Source: Cellvibrionales bacterium UBA4495 (GTDB lineage: Bacteria > Pseudomonadota > Gammaproteobacteria > Pseudomonadales > Porticoccaceae). From it: a stretch of 14,867 nucleotides of DNA. The first letter of the stretch is position 1. Each line of letters starts with the position of its first letter. Of the stretch, positions 7,518-14,867 are shown one piece after another. The notes under the pieces were generated by a model that saw nothing but the letters and a program-made list of their open reading frames with translations, did not search any database and had not been told where the DNA came from. A program made the translations under genes and the position numbers. Where the stretch lies: assembly GCA_002388905.1 (NCBI GenBank), contig DGNJ01000072.1:77344-92210 (forward strand), written 5' to 3'.

Positions 7518-8276
7518 TCATAACAGGGTCTGCCAGGGAAATCCTTGTGCCTGGCAAGCATAGGTCAGGTTGCCCACGGCGGCCGTATGGGGTGCCACCG
7601 CTGCCGAAACGAGCTCCCTGGCGTTGTTCTTCTCACTGATATGGGCCAGCACAAGCGACTGAATACGCTCCGGCCCAAGCGCCGCAAGCAGGGCTGCGGC
7701 CTGATCATTGCTGAGGTGTCCCCAGCGCCCGCCCACCCGGCGCTTGAGCGAGGGCGGATAGGGTCCATTGGCAAGCATCCCGACATCATGGTTGGCTTCC
7801 AGCAGGAGGCCGTCGCACTCGCGATAGGCGTCGATCACATGGGGCGTAATGCAACCCAGGTCGGTGAGAATGCCCAGGCTATTGCCGCCTGCGCGGAAGA
7901 TATACTGAACCGGTTCCCGGGCATCATGGGGCACCGCTACCGGGATAATATCGAATCCGGCCAGGGACAGGGAACGGTGGGGGTTCACCTCGTGGGCAAT
8001 GACATCCCGGCAGGAAGACACCGCTTTCGCCGTACCTGCCGTCATAAAAACCGGCAGCCCGTACTTGCGGGCCAGGGGCACGACCCCGCGAATGTGGTCA
8101 CTGTGTTCGTGGGTGACGAGGATGGCGTCGAGGTCCTCGGGGTTACAGCGGAGCCGGGCCAGGCGCCGGACGGTTTCCCGGACCGAGAACCCGCAATCCA
8201 CAAGAACAACCCCGTTGTCCGTGGCCACCAGCGTGGCATTGCCCTTGCTGCCACTGCCCAGCGAAGCATACCGCAT
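7518..8276 (-). CDS. YycJ/WalJ-like metallo-beta-lactamase-fold hydrolase
   Basis: 252-residue cytoplasmic MBL-fold protein. The start MRYASLGSGSKGNA is diagnostic of the YycJ/WalJ group, whose members are thought to act on nucleic acids or cell-wall-linked processes; the substrate is not established. The metal motif is H56-E-H58-S-D60-H61, with further likely ligands H117 (VPHD), D139 (LTDLG) and H212. I take ATG at 8276 as start because the family begins at MRYASLG and GGGAG is about 7 bases upstream. An in-frame TTG at 8291 would add five residues. It sits between bamC (27 bp upstream) and purC (21 bp downstream). In Firmicutes the family is linked to the WalRK operon; no such genes are here. 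Fold is secure, function is not. Confidence 0.88.
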   Translation of the reverse strand: MRYASLGSGSKGNATLVATDNGVVLVDCGFSVRETVRRLARLRCNPEDLDAILVTHEHSDHIRGVVPLARKYGLPVFMTAGTAKAVSSCRDVIAHEVNPHRSLSLAGFDIIPVAVPHDAREPVQYIFRAGGNSLGILTDLGCITPHVIDAYRECDGLLLEANHDVGMLANGPYPPSLKRRVGGRWGHLSNDQAAALLAALGPERIQSLVLAHISEKNNARELVSAAVAPHTAAVGNLTYACQAQGFPWQTLL

Positions 8277-8303
8277 GTGGGGCTCCCGCAATCGCCTGGT
8301 CGA

Positions 8304-9371
8304 TCAGGACAGGTTCGAGCGAAGGTCCTTGAGCAACCGGATGGCGAGATTTCTCTCGACGCTGGTCTGCTCCTTGTCCACCACGCGCACCTCGACACCA
8401 TCCTCCCCTTCGGTAACCAGCACCTGGAAGTTGACGGCGAGTTTTTCCTCGTCCTTACCGCCGAACCAGCGGCTGAAGAAGCCGTCTTTCTCGCCCTCAT
8501 CCTTGTCCGGGGTGTAGTTCACGTAATAGATTCCCTCCGAGCGGTTCTGGTCGATAAGGGTGTAATTGCCCCGCTGCACGGAATAGCCTACCGAAGCCCA
8601 GGCCCGCTCGAAATCCAGTTTCATGAGGACATAGGGATCGGCAACACTGGGTGTGACTATCTCCACCTTTTTCTCGCCGCCGATGGTCTGGGCGAGCAAT
8701 GACACGGTGCCACTGGAAACGTCGCCGGCCAGGGATTCCGCCAGCAACCGGGTCATGTGGGCCTCGCGGTCGTCGCTTTCGGATTCCACCGGCCAGGCGG
8801 AATCTGTCACCTCTTCATCGTCCCGGGGGGCCTGGTCGTGGAGCACCTTGATTTCGGTACTGTTCACCTGGACGCCGGGCTGGATATAAAAGCGGAACCG
8901 GTGCTTGTTCTCGGCGTCGTCCTGGAATTTCAGCCACACTGTCTCGATAACCCCTTCAGACGCTTCGGCCCGCGCCGTGGGAATTCGACTGCGATTGAGG
9001 ATATTGCGCACCCGCGGCCAGACTTCGCTGGGGCCCCTGTTGGTAAGGATCCAGCGTTCATCGCCCAGGGACTGGATTTTGACCTTCTCTTCCAGGACAT
9101 TTTCGGACAGGGGCTGAGGGCGCGGTACGTCCAGGTCCTCCTCCAGTACCGCCGTATCGGAGATGGGGGGAATCGGGTAAAGCTGGCCGATCGCTTCCTT
9201 GTCCAGCTTGCCGGGCACGACGATCACCGGCAATTCCTCGGCACGCCTGTAGTCCTGACTCCGGTTACGGAACAGGCCCTCGTCATCGGTCAGGCCACAG
9301 CCCCCTAGCAGCATTGCAGTAGCGGAAAAAGCGGCTATGGCCAGTTTCGCACCCAGGAATCGTTGTCTCAT
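8304..9371 (-). CDS. bamC: BamC (NlpB), outer-membrane protein assembly lipoprotein
   Basis: 355-residue lipoprotein of the BAM complex, which folds beta-barrel proteins into the outer membrane. A lipoprotein signal peptide ends in LLGGC with the acylated cysteine at C25. A proline- and acid-rich unstructured stretch follows (including [15 protein letters not shown]), as in the N-terminal part of BamC that binds BamD. Two helix-grip domains come next, one around [21 protein letters not shown] and one around [18 protein letters not shown]. An acidic linker ([22 protein letters not shown]) precedes the C-terminal strands. E. coli BamC is 344 residues. The start codon overlaps the dapA stop by 4 bp (ATGA), indicating coupling, and this dapA-bamC order is the known gammaproteobacterial one. 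Confidence 0.92.
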   Translation of the reverse strand: MRQRFLGAKLAIAAFSATAMLLGGCGLTDDEGLFRNRSQDYRRAEELPVIVVPGKLDKEAIGQLYPIPPISDTAVLEEDLDVPRPQPLSENVLEEKVKIQSLGDERWILTNRGPSEVWPRVRNILNRSRIPTARAEASEGVIETVWLKFQDDAENKHRFRFYIQPGVQVNSTEIKVLHDQAPRDDEEVTDSAWPVESESDDREAHMTRLLAESLAGDVSSGTVSLLAQTIGGEKKVEIVTPSVADPYVLMKLDFERAWASVGYSVQRGNYTLIDQNRSEGIYYVNYTPDKDEGEKDGFFSRWFGGKDEEKLAVNFQVLVTEGEDGVEVRVVDKEQTSVERNLAIRLLKDLRSNLS

Positions 9372-10279
9372 TGGTCCGGGTTCTCCGTTGTTGTCCGGAT
9401 GGGAATATCGGCGGCGGCCATGGCGTCCCGCACTGCCTGGTGGTAACCCGCCGAAAGGGGGGTGAGAGGCAGGCGAATGGCATTATGCCGGGTCAGCCCC
9501 ATTTCCGCGCAGGCCCACTTGACGGGAATGGGGTTCGATTCCAGGAAAAGCGCCTTGTTAAGAGCACTGAGCCTGGCATCGATCTGTCCCGCGCGTTCGG
9601 TGTCCCCCGCCATGGCGGCGACACAGAGTTCGTGCATGGCCGCGGCGGCGACATTGGCGGTGACGGAAACATTACCCTTGCCCCCCAGCAGGATAAGGTC
9701 CAGCGCCGTGGCATCATCACCGGAATAGACAGCGAAATCTTCGGGACAGGTTTCGACCAGTTCGCGAGCCCTGTCCATGTCGCCGGTGGCCTCCTTGATG
9801 CCCACAATGTTGGGTATCCGGGCCAGGCGCCTGACCGTCTCCGGGAGCATGTCACACGCGGTCCGCCCCGGCACGTTGTAGAGAATAATGGGTATGTCCA
9901 CCGCCTCGGCGATGGTTTTGAAATGCAGGTACATGCCCTCCTGGGTGGGCTTGTTATAGTAGGGAACCACCTGCAGGGAAGCGGCGGCCCCCACGTCCTT
10001 CGCGCCCCTGGTCAGGGCGATGGCTTCCCAGGTGCTGTTGCCGCCGGTGCCGGCCACCACGGGAATACGGCCCGCCGCCTGGTCGACACAGACCTCGATC
10101 ACCTCCAGGTGCTCGCCCATGTCCAGGGTGGCGGATTCCCCGGTAGTACCCACCGCGCCGATGGCATCGGTACCCTGTTCGATGTGCCAGTCAACCAGCT
10201 TGCGCAACGCCTCCCAGTCCACGGTCATGGTGCCGGGCACCATGGGGGTGATCATTGCTACGATACTGCCGGTGATCAT
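9368..10279 (-). CDS. dapA: 4-hydroxy-tetrahydrodipicolinate synthase
   Basis: 303-residue cytoplasmic enzyme that condenses pyruvate with aspartate semialdehyde, the first committed step towards lysine and diaminopimelate for peptidoglycan. Active-site residues align one position later than in E. coli: Schiff-base lysine K162 in GIKEATGD, Y134 in LYNVPGRT, R139, Y108, and T45/T46 in [17 protein letters not shown] and ESNPIPVKW are also conserved. I chose ATG at 10279 because the family starts MITGSIVA and GGAG lies about 7 bases upstream. The frame stays open further upstream, but that extension has no homology. About 74 bp separate it from the lpxL stop, enough for its own promoter. The stop overlaps bamC. 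Confidence 0.97.
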   Translation of the reverse strand: MITGSIVAMITPMVPGTMTVDWEALRKLVDWHIEQGTDAIGAVGTTGESATLDMGEHLEVIEVCVDQAAGRIPVVAGTGGNSTWEAIALTRGAKDVGAAASLQVVPYYNKPTQEGMYLHFKTIAEAVDIPIILYNVPGRTACDMLPETVRRLARIPNIVGIKEATGDMDRARELVETCPEDFAVYSGDDATALDLILLGGKGNVSVTANVAAAAMHELCVAAMAGDTERAGQIDARLSALNKALFLESNPIPVKWACAEMGLTRHNAIRLPLTPLSAGYHQAVRDAMAAADIPIRTTTENPDQ

Positions 10280-10304
10280 GCTCTGCTCCGCGCGAAAAAG
10301 CGTA

Positions 10305-10333
10305 ATGGTACTGGCGCGTCCGCGACGGCACAA
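10305..10333 (-). promoter_or_regulatory. possible weak sigma-70 promoter for dapA
   Basis: On the minus strand TTGTGC (10328-10333) and TACCAT (10305-10310) are separated by 17 bp, upstream of the dapA start at 10279. The match is only 3/6 and 4/6 to consensus, so this is a suggestion. The gap between the lpxL stop and dapA is one of the larger gaps within the minus-strand cluster. Confidence 0.3.
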
Positions 10334-10353
10334 GCGGCGGCAGTTCAAGCACT

Positions 10354-11289
10354 CTATTTATTTTTTCGCCGGGCCCGGTATAGCGAAGGCTCCCCCGGTG
10401 GACGGGTCTTGAAGCGGCGGTGGGCCCAGAGATACTGCTCGGGCGCGTCGCGGATAAATTGTTCCACCAGACGATTGATCCTGGCGGCATCGGCCAGGTC
10501 GTCACCTTCGGGAAAATTCGCCAGGGGCGGATGGACCACCACCCGATACCCGGTACCGTCGTCGAGCCGCACGTGAGTAAAGGGCAGCACCGCGGCCCGC
10601 CCTCCCTGGGCGAACCGGGCCGTGGCGGTAACCGAAGCGGCGGTAACGCCAAAAAAAGGCGCGAAAACACTCTGTTTGGGGCCGTAGTCCTGATCCGGTG
10701 CGTACCAGATCACGCGCCCGGCACGCAGGGCGCGCATGACACCGCGCACGTCCTTGCGCGGATAAACCCGCGAATCCGCGTTGCGGGAAACCCGGCCCCG
10801 GCGTTGCAGGTAATCGTAGACCGGATTTTTGTGGGGCCGATACATGCCGTCGATAGGACGCTCCATGTTCAGCGCCTGGCCCCCCACTTCCAGGGTGGTG
10901 TAGTGAATGGCCATCAGCAGTGCGCCCTGCCCCGCCAGATTATCGATATTCTCAAGGCCTTCCACGACAACCCAGCGACGAAGCCGCCGTTCCGGCCACC
11001 ACCAGGCCATGGCCACCTCAAAAAGGCTTTTGCCGTAGCTGTCAAAATTGCGCCGTGCCAGAACCCTGCGCTCCTGGTCGCTCCAATCCGGTAAACAAAG
11101 CGCCAGGTTGCGCTCAACGATGCGCCGGCGCTCACCGGCCAGCCGGTAAAAAAGCCCGCCCAGGCGCCCTCCCAGCCACATCAATACCGGATAGGGCAGC
11201 TGTACCATCAGCCACCACAGGGCCATGCCCAGCCAGGTGGGCCAGTAGCGGGGGTGCCAGAGGGAATTCCGGGTTCGTGACTTAGCCAT
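10354..11289 (-). CDS. lpxL: LpxL/HtrB-type lipid A late acyltransferase
   Basis: 311-residue inner-membrane acyltransferase of the LpxL family, which adds a secondary acyl chain to the Kdo-lipid A precursor. The catalytic H(x4)E motif is H129-YTTL-E134. The following [10 protein letters not shown] (150-159) and [10 protein letters not shown] (195-204), then FAPFFGV, closely match E. coli LpxL rather than LpxM. The N-terminus has a basic patch and a hydrophobic helix (about 18-37) anchoring it in the membrane, and the C-terminus is basic. The ATG at 11289 has no clear ribosome binding site, although the preceding MBL gene ends only 25 bp upstream, so coupling may help. LpxL versus another late acyltransferase (LpxP, HtrB paralogue), and the chain added, cannot be settled here. 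Confidence 0.9.
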   Translation of the reverse strand: MAKSRTRNSLWHPRYWPTWLGMALWWLMVQLPYPVLMWLGGRLGGLFYRLAGERRRIVERNLALCLPDWSDQERRVLARRNFDSYGKSLFEVAMAWWWPERRLRRWVVVEGLENIDNLAGQGALLMAIHYTTLEVGGQALNMERPIDGMYRPHKNPVYDYLQRRGRVSRNADSRVYPRKDVRGVMRALRAGRVIWYAPDQDYGPKQSVFAPFFGVTAASVTATARFAQGGRAAVLPFTHVRLDDGTGYRVVVHPPLANFPEGDDLADAARINRLVEQFIRDAPEQYLWAHRRFKTRPPGEPSLYRARRKNK

Positions 11290-11314
11290 GATCAGCGTAT
11301 CGGGTGTCGCGCAT

Positions 11315-12172
11315 TCAGGCCGGTTTCCAGTGCTCTTCCCCGAACGCCCAGTGCTTTTCGATCGTTCTCACGGCCCGGCCCTCCCGCTCCAGTTTAAGCA
11401 GGTGGGCCCAGAGTGAGTAGCGCGCCACTTTGTGGAGCTCCGGGTCGACGTCGTCATAGGCCAGGGGCAGCAAGCTGTCGAGACTGCCCTCGCCCAGCTT
11501 CTCCAGGGCCTCGAGCACTTTGTTTTCCCGATAACGCCGGTGACGGGCCAGTTTGTCGAACTCGGCAACGGGGTCCTCGATCAGGTGGCCATGTCCCGGC
11601 GCGATGGCATCGATGGAATAATTACGGAGCCGCGTCAGGGAATCCAGGAAATCCTTGAGGTCGCCGCTGGGGGGCACGATTACCACGCTGACCCCTTCCA
11701 TTATGTGATCGCCGGCAAAGAGCATATTGTCACCGGCCAGCAGGTAGCAGAAATGGTTGCCGATATGCCCGGGCGTATGAATGGCCTGCAGCCGGTACCC
11801 GCCACCCTCGATGATCTCGCCATGGCTAATTTCGCGATTCACATGCAGGCTCTCGTCCTGGTGACCGTCGCTGGGGCGCAACGGACAACCGAGCACCTCG
11901 GCGCCGGTGGCGTCCACCAGCGGCCCTGCGGCGGGAGAGTGATCGGCATGGGTGTGGGTCACCAGCACTCGCCGGATGCGCCCATCGGTGGCATTGAGGA
12001 TGGCCTCCACATGGCTCTCGATGGCGGGCCCCGGATCGATGACCGCAAGCTCGTCGCCATCTCCCACCAGGTAGGTATTGGTGCCAGGGCCGGTCATACG
12101 ACCGCCGTTGGGGGCCGTGATGCGTCGCACCCGGGGCGAGAGCTGATAGGTTTTACCCGGCGCAATGGTCAT
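11315..12172 (-). CDS. LACTB2-like metallo-beta-lactamase-fold hydrolase
   Basis: 285-residue cytoplasmic MBL-fold hydrolase. Metal-binding residues are visible: H73-T-H75-A-D77-H78, H136 in HTPGH, D155 in FAGDH, and H194 in GHGH. An extra C-terminal helical/winged region (about 205-285), with HRRYRENKVLEAL and ARYSLWAHLLKLEREGRA, is the arrangement of the LACTB2-like group; the human member is an endoribonuclease. No lactamase role is implied, because there is no signal peptide. The ATG at 12172 has a weak GGGATG upstream. It follows fabV after 16 bp and precedes lpxL by 25 bp, so all three probably share a transcript. The substrate is unknown. Confidence 0.87.
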   Translation of the reverse strand: MTIAPGKTYQLSPRVRRITAPNGGRMTGPGTNTYLVGDGDELAVIDPGPAIESHVEAILNATDGRIRRVLVTHTHADHSPAAGPLVDATGAEVLGCPLRPSDGHQDESLHVNREISHGEIIEGGGYRLQAIHTPGHIGNHFCYLLAGDNMLFAGDHIMEGVSVVIVPPSGDLKDFLDSLTRLRNYSIDAIAPGHGHLIEDPVAEFDKLARHRRYRENKVLEALEKLGEGSLDSLLPLAYDDVDPELHKVARYSLWAHLLKLEREGRAVRTIEKHWAFGEEHWKPA

Positions 12173-12188
12173 GGAGACATCCCAGCGG

Positions 12189-13379
12189 TCAGATGAGGTT
12201 CTTTATGGGGACGGCCGGGTCCACATCGGCGTCGTAATCCACCCCATCCACCTCGAACCCGAAAAGACGCAGGAACTCCTTCTTGTAGCCCCGGAAATCC
12301 GTCAGCTCGTACAGGTTCTCCGTGGTCACTTTGGACCAGGCTTCGGCCACGGCCTCCTGCACTTCGGGCTTCAGTTCCAGGTTGTCGACGCGCAGCCGCC
12401 CTTCCTCATCCAGGCGCGGGGAATCGTTGTACAGGCATTCGCTGAACAACCGGTAAAGCTGCTCGACGCACCCCTCGTGAGTTCCCTCCTCCTTCATCAC
12501 CTTGAATAGCAGGGACAGATACAGGGGCATAATGGGAATGGCGGAACTGGCCTGGGTCACCACCGCCTTGAGCACCGATACCCGGGCGTCGCCGTCCTTA
12601 TCCGCCAGCTTTTCGCGGATATTAACCACCCGGCGGTCGAGGTCCTGTTTGGCCTGGCCGATGGTGCCGTGCCAGTAAATGTCCCAGGTGATCTTGTCGC
12701 CGATATAGGTGAACGCCGTGGTCTTGGCGCCCTCGGCCAGGACACCGGCCTTGTCCAGGGCGTCGATCCACATCTGCCAGTCCTCGCCGCCCATGACCGC
12801 CACGGTGTTGTCGATATCTTCCTGGCTGGCCGCTTCCAGGGTGAATTCCTGAATCTCTTCCTTGTCGGTATTGATGCCGCGCTGGGTCACCGACTTGCCG
12901 ATGGGTTTGAGTGTGGAGTTGTGAACCTCCCCGGTCCTGGGGTGTTGCCGGCGCGGTGCGGCGAGGCTGTAAACCACCAGGTCCACCTGCCCGAGATCCG
13001 CCTTGATGGCATCGATGGCCTTGTCCTTGATCTCGTCGGAAAACGCGTCGCCATTAATGCTCCTGGCGTAAAGCTTTTCCTCCTGCGCGAACTTGTGGAA
13101 TGCCGCGGAGTTGTACCAGCCCGCGCTGGCCGGCTTCTTCTCCGTGCCCTCTTTTTCGAAGAAAATACCCAGCGTATCGGCTCCCGAGCCGAAAGCCGCC
13201 GTGATGCGCGCAGCCAGGCCGTAGCCGGTGGATGAGCCAATCACCAGGACCCGTCTGGGACCCCTTTCGATGGCCGGGCGGGACTTCACGTATTCGATCT
13301 GCCGCCTGACGTTTTCCTCGCACCCGACGGGATGGGCGGTGATGCACATGAAACCGCGCACTTTGGGTTTGATGATCAT
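12189..13379 (-). CDS. fabV: FabV, trans-2-enoyl-acyl carrier protein reductase (NADH)
   Basis: 396-residue reductase that catalyses the last step of each fatty-acid elongation cycle. FabV is a FabI replacement known to be insensitive to triclosan. The FabV-specific active site Y-x8-K is at Y235 and K244 ([10 protein letters not shown]). The nucleotide-binding loop GSSTGYG is at 48-54, and E75 in FFEKEG fits NADH preference. Other conserved stretches are [18 protein letters not shown] at the N-terminus, YSLAAPRR, and the C-terminal [22 protein letters not shown] chose ATG at 13379 because the family starts [10 protein letters not shown] and GGAG lies 7 bases upstream; the longer open frame upstream is unrelated. 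It is the first gene of the minus-strand envelope cluster. No fabI is in the window. Confidence 0.96.
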   Translation of the reverse strand: MIIKPKVRGFMCITAHPVGCEENVRRQIEYVKSRPAIERGPRRVLVIGSSTGYGLAARITAAFGSGADTLGIFFEKEGTEKKPASAGWYNSAAFHKFAQEEKLYARSINGDAFSDEIKDKAIDAIKADLGQVDLVVYSLAAPRRQHPRTGEVHNSTLKPIGKSVTQRGINTDKEEIQEFTLEAASQEDIDNTVAVMGGEDWQMWIDALDKAGVLAEGAKTTAFTYIGDKITWDIYWHGTIGQAKQDLDRRVVNIREKLADKDGDARVSVLKAVVTQASSAIPIMPLYLSLLFKVMKEEGTHEGCVEQLYRLFSECLYNDSPRLDEEGRLRVDNLELKPEVQEAVAEAWSKVTTENLYELTDFRGYKKEFLRLFGFEVDGVDYDADVDPAVPIKNLI

Positions 13380-13412
13380 AATGGCTCCATCAGCACTGAT
13401 TTTGTTGGTTTT

Positions 13413-13470
13413 CGGCGGTCGCCGTCGACAGCGGCATGATACCGCGAAGGCCGGCACGACTCCATGCCGG
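13413..13470. repeat. two inverted repeats in the gap upstream of fabV
   Basis: In the 107-bp gap between the cation-transporter stop and the fabV start there are two dyads: CGGCG-GT-CGCCG (13413-13424) and CCGGCA-CGACTCCA-TGCCGG (13451-13470). Neither is followed by a T run on the minus strand, so they do not look like intrinsic terminators. They could be operator sites for fabV or RNA structures. GC-rich DNA makes short dyads common. Confidence 0.3.
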
Positions 13471-13486
13471 GGCGGGCTGGAAAACC

Positions 13487-14101
13487 TCAGGCCGGGGCGG
13501 CGAGTTCCCCGCGCGCGGAGACGATCACCCGGATCGCGGAGCGCATGAGGAACAGCAGCAGGCCCATCGCCACCAGGAGGTCGGGCCAACCCGAGGCGGT
13601 AAGCCAGACACCGCCGGCGGCGGCGAACACGGAAAGATTGGCGACAATATCGTTGCGGGAACACTCCCACACCGAACTCATGTTCACATCCTCTTCCCGA
13701 TGGCGCCAGAGCAGGAACAGGCAGAATCCGTTGGCGGCGAGCCCCAGCAGGCTGAAAAGGCCCATGACCTCGAATACCGGCACCGTCGGCTCAACCAGCT
13801 TCATGGCGATCTGAACGCCCACGGCGCAGGCCGCCAGAAAGATCAGCGCGCCCTTGAACAGGGCCACCCTGGCCTTCGTTTTCGCCCCCCGTGAAACCGC
13901 GTAGAGGCTGAGGCCGTAGGTCAGGGCGTCACCGAGGTTATCGAGACTGTCGGACATCAGGGCGGCGGAGGCGCTGTAAAGCGCAGCGGCAATCATTACC
14001 GCGAACATCACGGCATTGATAACCAGCACCGCCTTCAGGGTGGCAGCCTGGCGCGCGTGCCGTGCATCCAGGGAACAGTCGCTCTCACAACAGCCGGCCA
14101 T
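13487..14101 (-). CDS. small CDF-like cation transporter with Cys-rich N-terminus
   Basis: 204-residue inner-membrane protein with about six hydrophobic segments (roughly 23-45, 52-70, 80-104, 110-130, 148-168, 172-190), related to the cation diffusion facilitator family but without its C-terminal cytoplasmic domain. In segment 2, SDSLDNLGD has three Asp in the D-x2-(H/D)-x3-D pattern of the CDF metal site. In segment 5 the usual HxxxD is CSRND, that is CxxxD. The N-terminus MAGCCESDC holds three Cys before the first helix and may bind metal. These features suggest export of a soft or transition metal ion, but the substrate is unknown. ATG at 14101 is chosen because GAGAGGT is 8 bases upstream; the TTG at 14107 is too close to it. 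It lies 40 bp downstream of the DUF411 gene and is probably co-transcribed with it. Confidence 0.82.
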   Translation of the reverse strand: MAGCCESDCSLDARHARQAATLKAVLVINAVMFAVMIAAALYSASAALMSDSLDNLGDALTYGLSLYAVSRGAKTKARVALFKGALIFLAACAVGVQIAMKLVEPTVPVFEVMGLFSLLGLAANGFCLFLLWRHREEDVNMSSVWECSRNDIVANLSVFAAAGGVWLTASGWPDLLVAMGLLLFLMRSAIRVIVSARGELAAPA

Positions 14102-14141
14102 GGGCAATTACCTCTCGACGGTTATCGTGGCGCGCCAGGGC

Positions 14142-14624
14142 TCAGTTGCCGGGATAATGGTTGTAAACCCGGCTCTTACCGTCCCCGGTGAAAGCCAGTA
14201 CGGCATAGGGGTCGCGACGATCGCCCATTTCCATACCGGGACTGCCTACCGGCATCTGCGGCACGGCGATGCCGGCGACCGCGGGGCGTTCTTCCAGCAG
14301 TCGGCGGATATCGGCGGCCGGCACATGGCCTTCCACAACGTAGCCATCGACCAGCGCCGTGTGGCAGGAGGCCATCGCCGGCGGTACGCCTTCGCGCTGC
14401 TTGATATGCTGCATATCGGCAACAGCCTCGGCCTGCACCGCGAACCCTTCGTCGCGCAGGTGTTCCATCCAGTCCTTGCAGCAACCGCAGGTGGGGCTGT
14501 GATAGACAGTGATTGTTGCCACTTTCTCGCCAGGCGCCGCCGGCTCCCGGGATGACCAGAACGCCATGGCGGCAACGGCCACGACCACCACCGAAACCAG
14601 TATCAGGAGCACAATGTTTTTCAT
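14142..14624 (-). CDS. DUF411 family putative metal-binding protein, membrane-anchored or secreted
   Basis: 160-residue protein of the DUF411 family, often found near copper and other metal-resistance genes. A hydrophobic N-terminal segment (about 4-23) acts as signal peptide or anchor and places the rest in the periplasm. The mature part starts with a thioredoxin-like strand and the motif YHSPTCGCCKDW, whose three Cys (CGCC) are the likely metal or redox site. SCHTALVDGYVVEGHVPAADI and GIAVPQMPVGSPGME are typical of the family. The ATG at 14624 has GGAGAG about 6 bases upstream; the frame stays open upstream, but that extension is not family sequence. It precedes the small cation transporter on the same strand. 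Biochemical role is not established. Confidence 0.87.
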   Translation of the reverse strand: MKNIVLLILVSVVVVAVAAMAFWSSREPAAPGEKVATITVYHSPTCGCCKDWMEHLRDEGFAVQAEAVADMQHIKQREGVPPAMASCHTALVDGYVVEGHVPAADIRRLLEERPAVAGIAVPQMPVGSPGMEMGDRRDPYAVLAFTGDGKSRVYNHYPGN

Positions 14625-14672
14625 GGCGACTCTCCGTTTTTCAGGGCGACTTTCCAGGCCAAAAGAAATTAA

Positions 14673-14716
14673 CGCCGCGGCGCCGGGCGCGCACGGGCCG
14701 GGCGGAGGCCGCCCGG
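14673..14716. repeat. GC-rich inverted repeats between the cytochrome-like gene and the DUF411 gene
   Basis: The gap contains a perfect 8-bp hairpin CCGGGCGG-AGG-CCGCCCGG (14698-14716) and a 10-bp palindrome CGCCGCGGCG (14673-14682). Read on the minus strand, the palindrome is followed directly by TTAATTTCTTTT, so the block could act as a terminator after the cytochrome-like gene. The nearest stop is about 70 bases away from the hairpin, and the geometry is not canonical. Confidence 0.35.
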
Positions 14717-14786
14717 ACAAAGCGACGCCATTGTAAAGGGAGGGCGGGAGTAAGAACAGGGCCGGAACCCCGGGACGGGAAACCGA

Positions 14787-14867
14787 TCAACCGCCGGTGG
14801 CGTTCATGAAGCGGACAATATCGGTACGCTCGGGATCGAAGTGGTGGCGTTCCGGCTTGCGGGCGAT
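14787..14867 (-). CDS. C-terminal end of a probable c-type cytochrome-like protein (partial)
   Basis: The last 26 codons of a gene entering from the right edge: the frame is open from 14867 to the TGA at 14787-14789. The end reads DPERTDIVRFMNATGG. A helix of the form xxDIVxFMNA at the extreme C-terminus is typical of class I cytochrome c domains, but the heme motif CxxCH and the axial Met lie outside the window. Codon choice is in keeping with neighbouring genes. If correct, it would be a periplasmic electron-transfer protein upstream of the DUF411 gene on the same strand. Product name is tentative. Confidence 0.45.
   Translation of the reverse strand: MARKPERHHFDPERTDIVRFMNATGG

Noticed and set aside
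10280..10353. Lysine riboswitch upstream of dapA
   Set aside because: The gap is only 74 bp, too short for a lysine riboswitch, and no such fold was recognised.
9371..10576. 401-codon plus-strand open frame opposite dapA
   Set aside because: Antisense shadow of dapA, whose active-site residues are all present. No homology is recognised in the opposite frame.
13380..13670. N-terminal extension of fabV in the same open frame
   Set aside because: The family starts at [10 protein letters not shown], a ribosome binding site fits the ATG at 13379, and the extension would overlap the transporter gene.

Overview
The window looks like chromosomal DNA of a Gram-negative gammaproteobacterium, probably a marine or environmental lineage. 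Base composition is GC-rich. The gene content points the same way: a complete Mla phospholipid-transport operon, a BamC lipoprotein, an LpxL-type lipid A acyltransferase, FabV, and the dapA-bamC-purC neighbourhood known from gammaproteobacteria. I cannot name the genus from sequence alone. No rRNA, tRNA, CRISPR array, insertion sequence or phage gene was seen.

Layout from left to right. (1) 1-3097, minus strand: the N-terminal part of a long-type acyl-CoA dehydrogenase, cut by the window edge, lies downstream of a membrane-bound PAS-PAS-GGDEF-EAL protein. The GGDEF half of that protein looks competent and the EAL half looks degenerate. (2) 3098-3595: an unusually long divergent intergenic region with a perfect inverted repeat and no convincing gene. 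(3) 3596-6732, plus strand: mlaF-mlaE-mlaD-mlaC-mlaB, all overlapping by 1-7 bp. This is the inner-membrane ABC transporter plus periplasmic carrier that keeps phospholipids out of the outer leaflet of the outer membrane. (4) 6774-13379, minus strand, in transcription order: fabV, an MBL-fold hydrolase, an LpxL-like acyltransferase, dapA, bamC, a YycJ/WalJ-like MBL hydrolase and purC. The genes are closely packed. Several serve envelope building: fatty acids, lipid A, diaminopimelate for peptidoglycan, and outer-membrane protein assembly. (5) 13487-14867, minus strand: a small CDF-like cation transporter, a membrane-anchored DUF411 putative metal-binding protein, and the last 26 codons of what may be a c-type cytochrome. 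Together these look like a small metal-handling group.

Most of the window is recognisable housekeeping. The least understood parts are the metal-handling group at the right end, whose transporter has a CxxxD motif in place of the usual HxxxD and a Cys-rich N-terminus, the degenerate EAL domain, and the two MBL proteins embedded in the envelope cluster. I found no clear evidence of a wholly new system.
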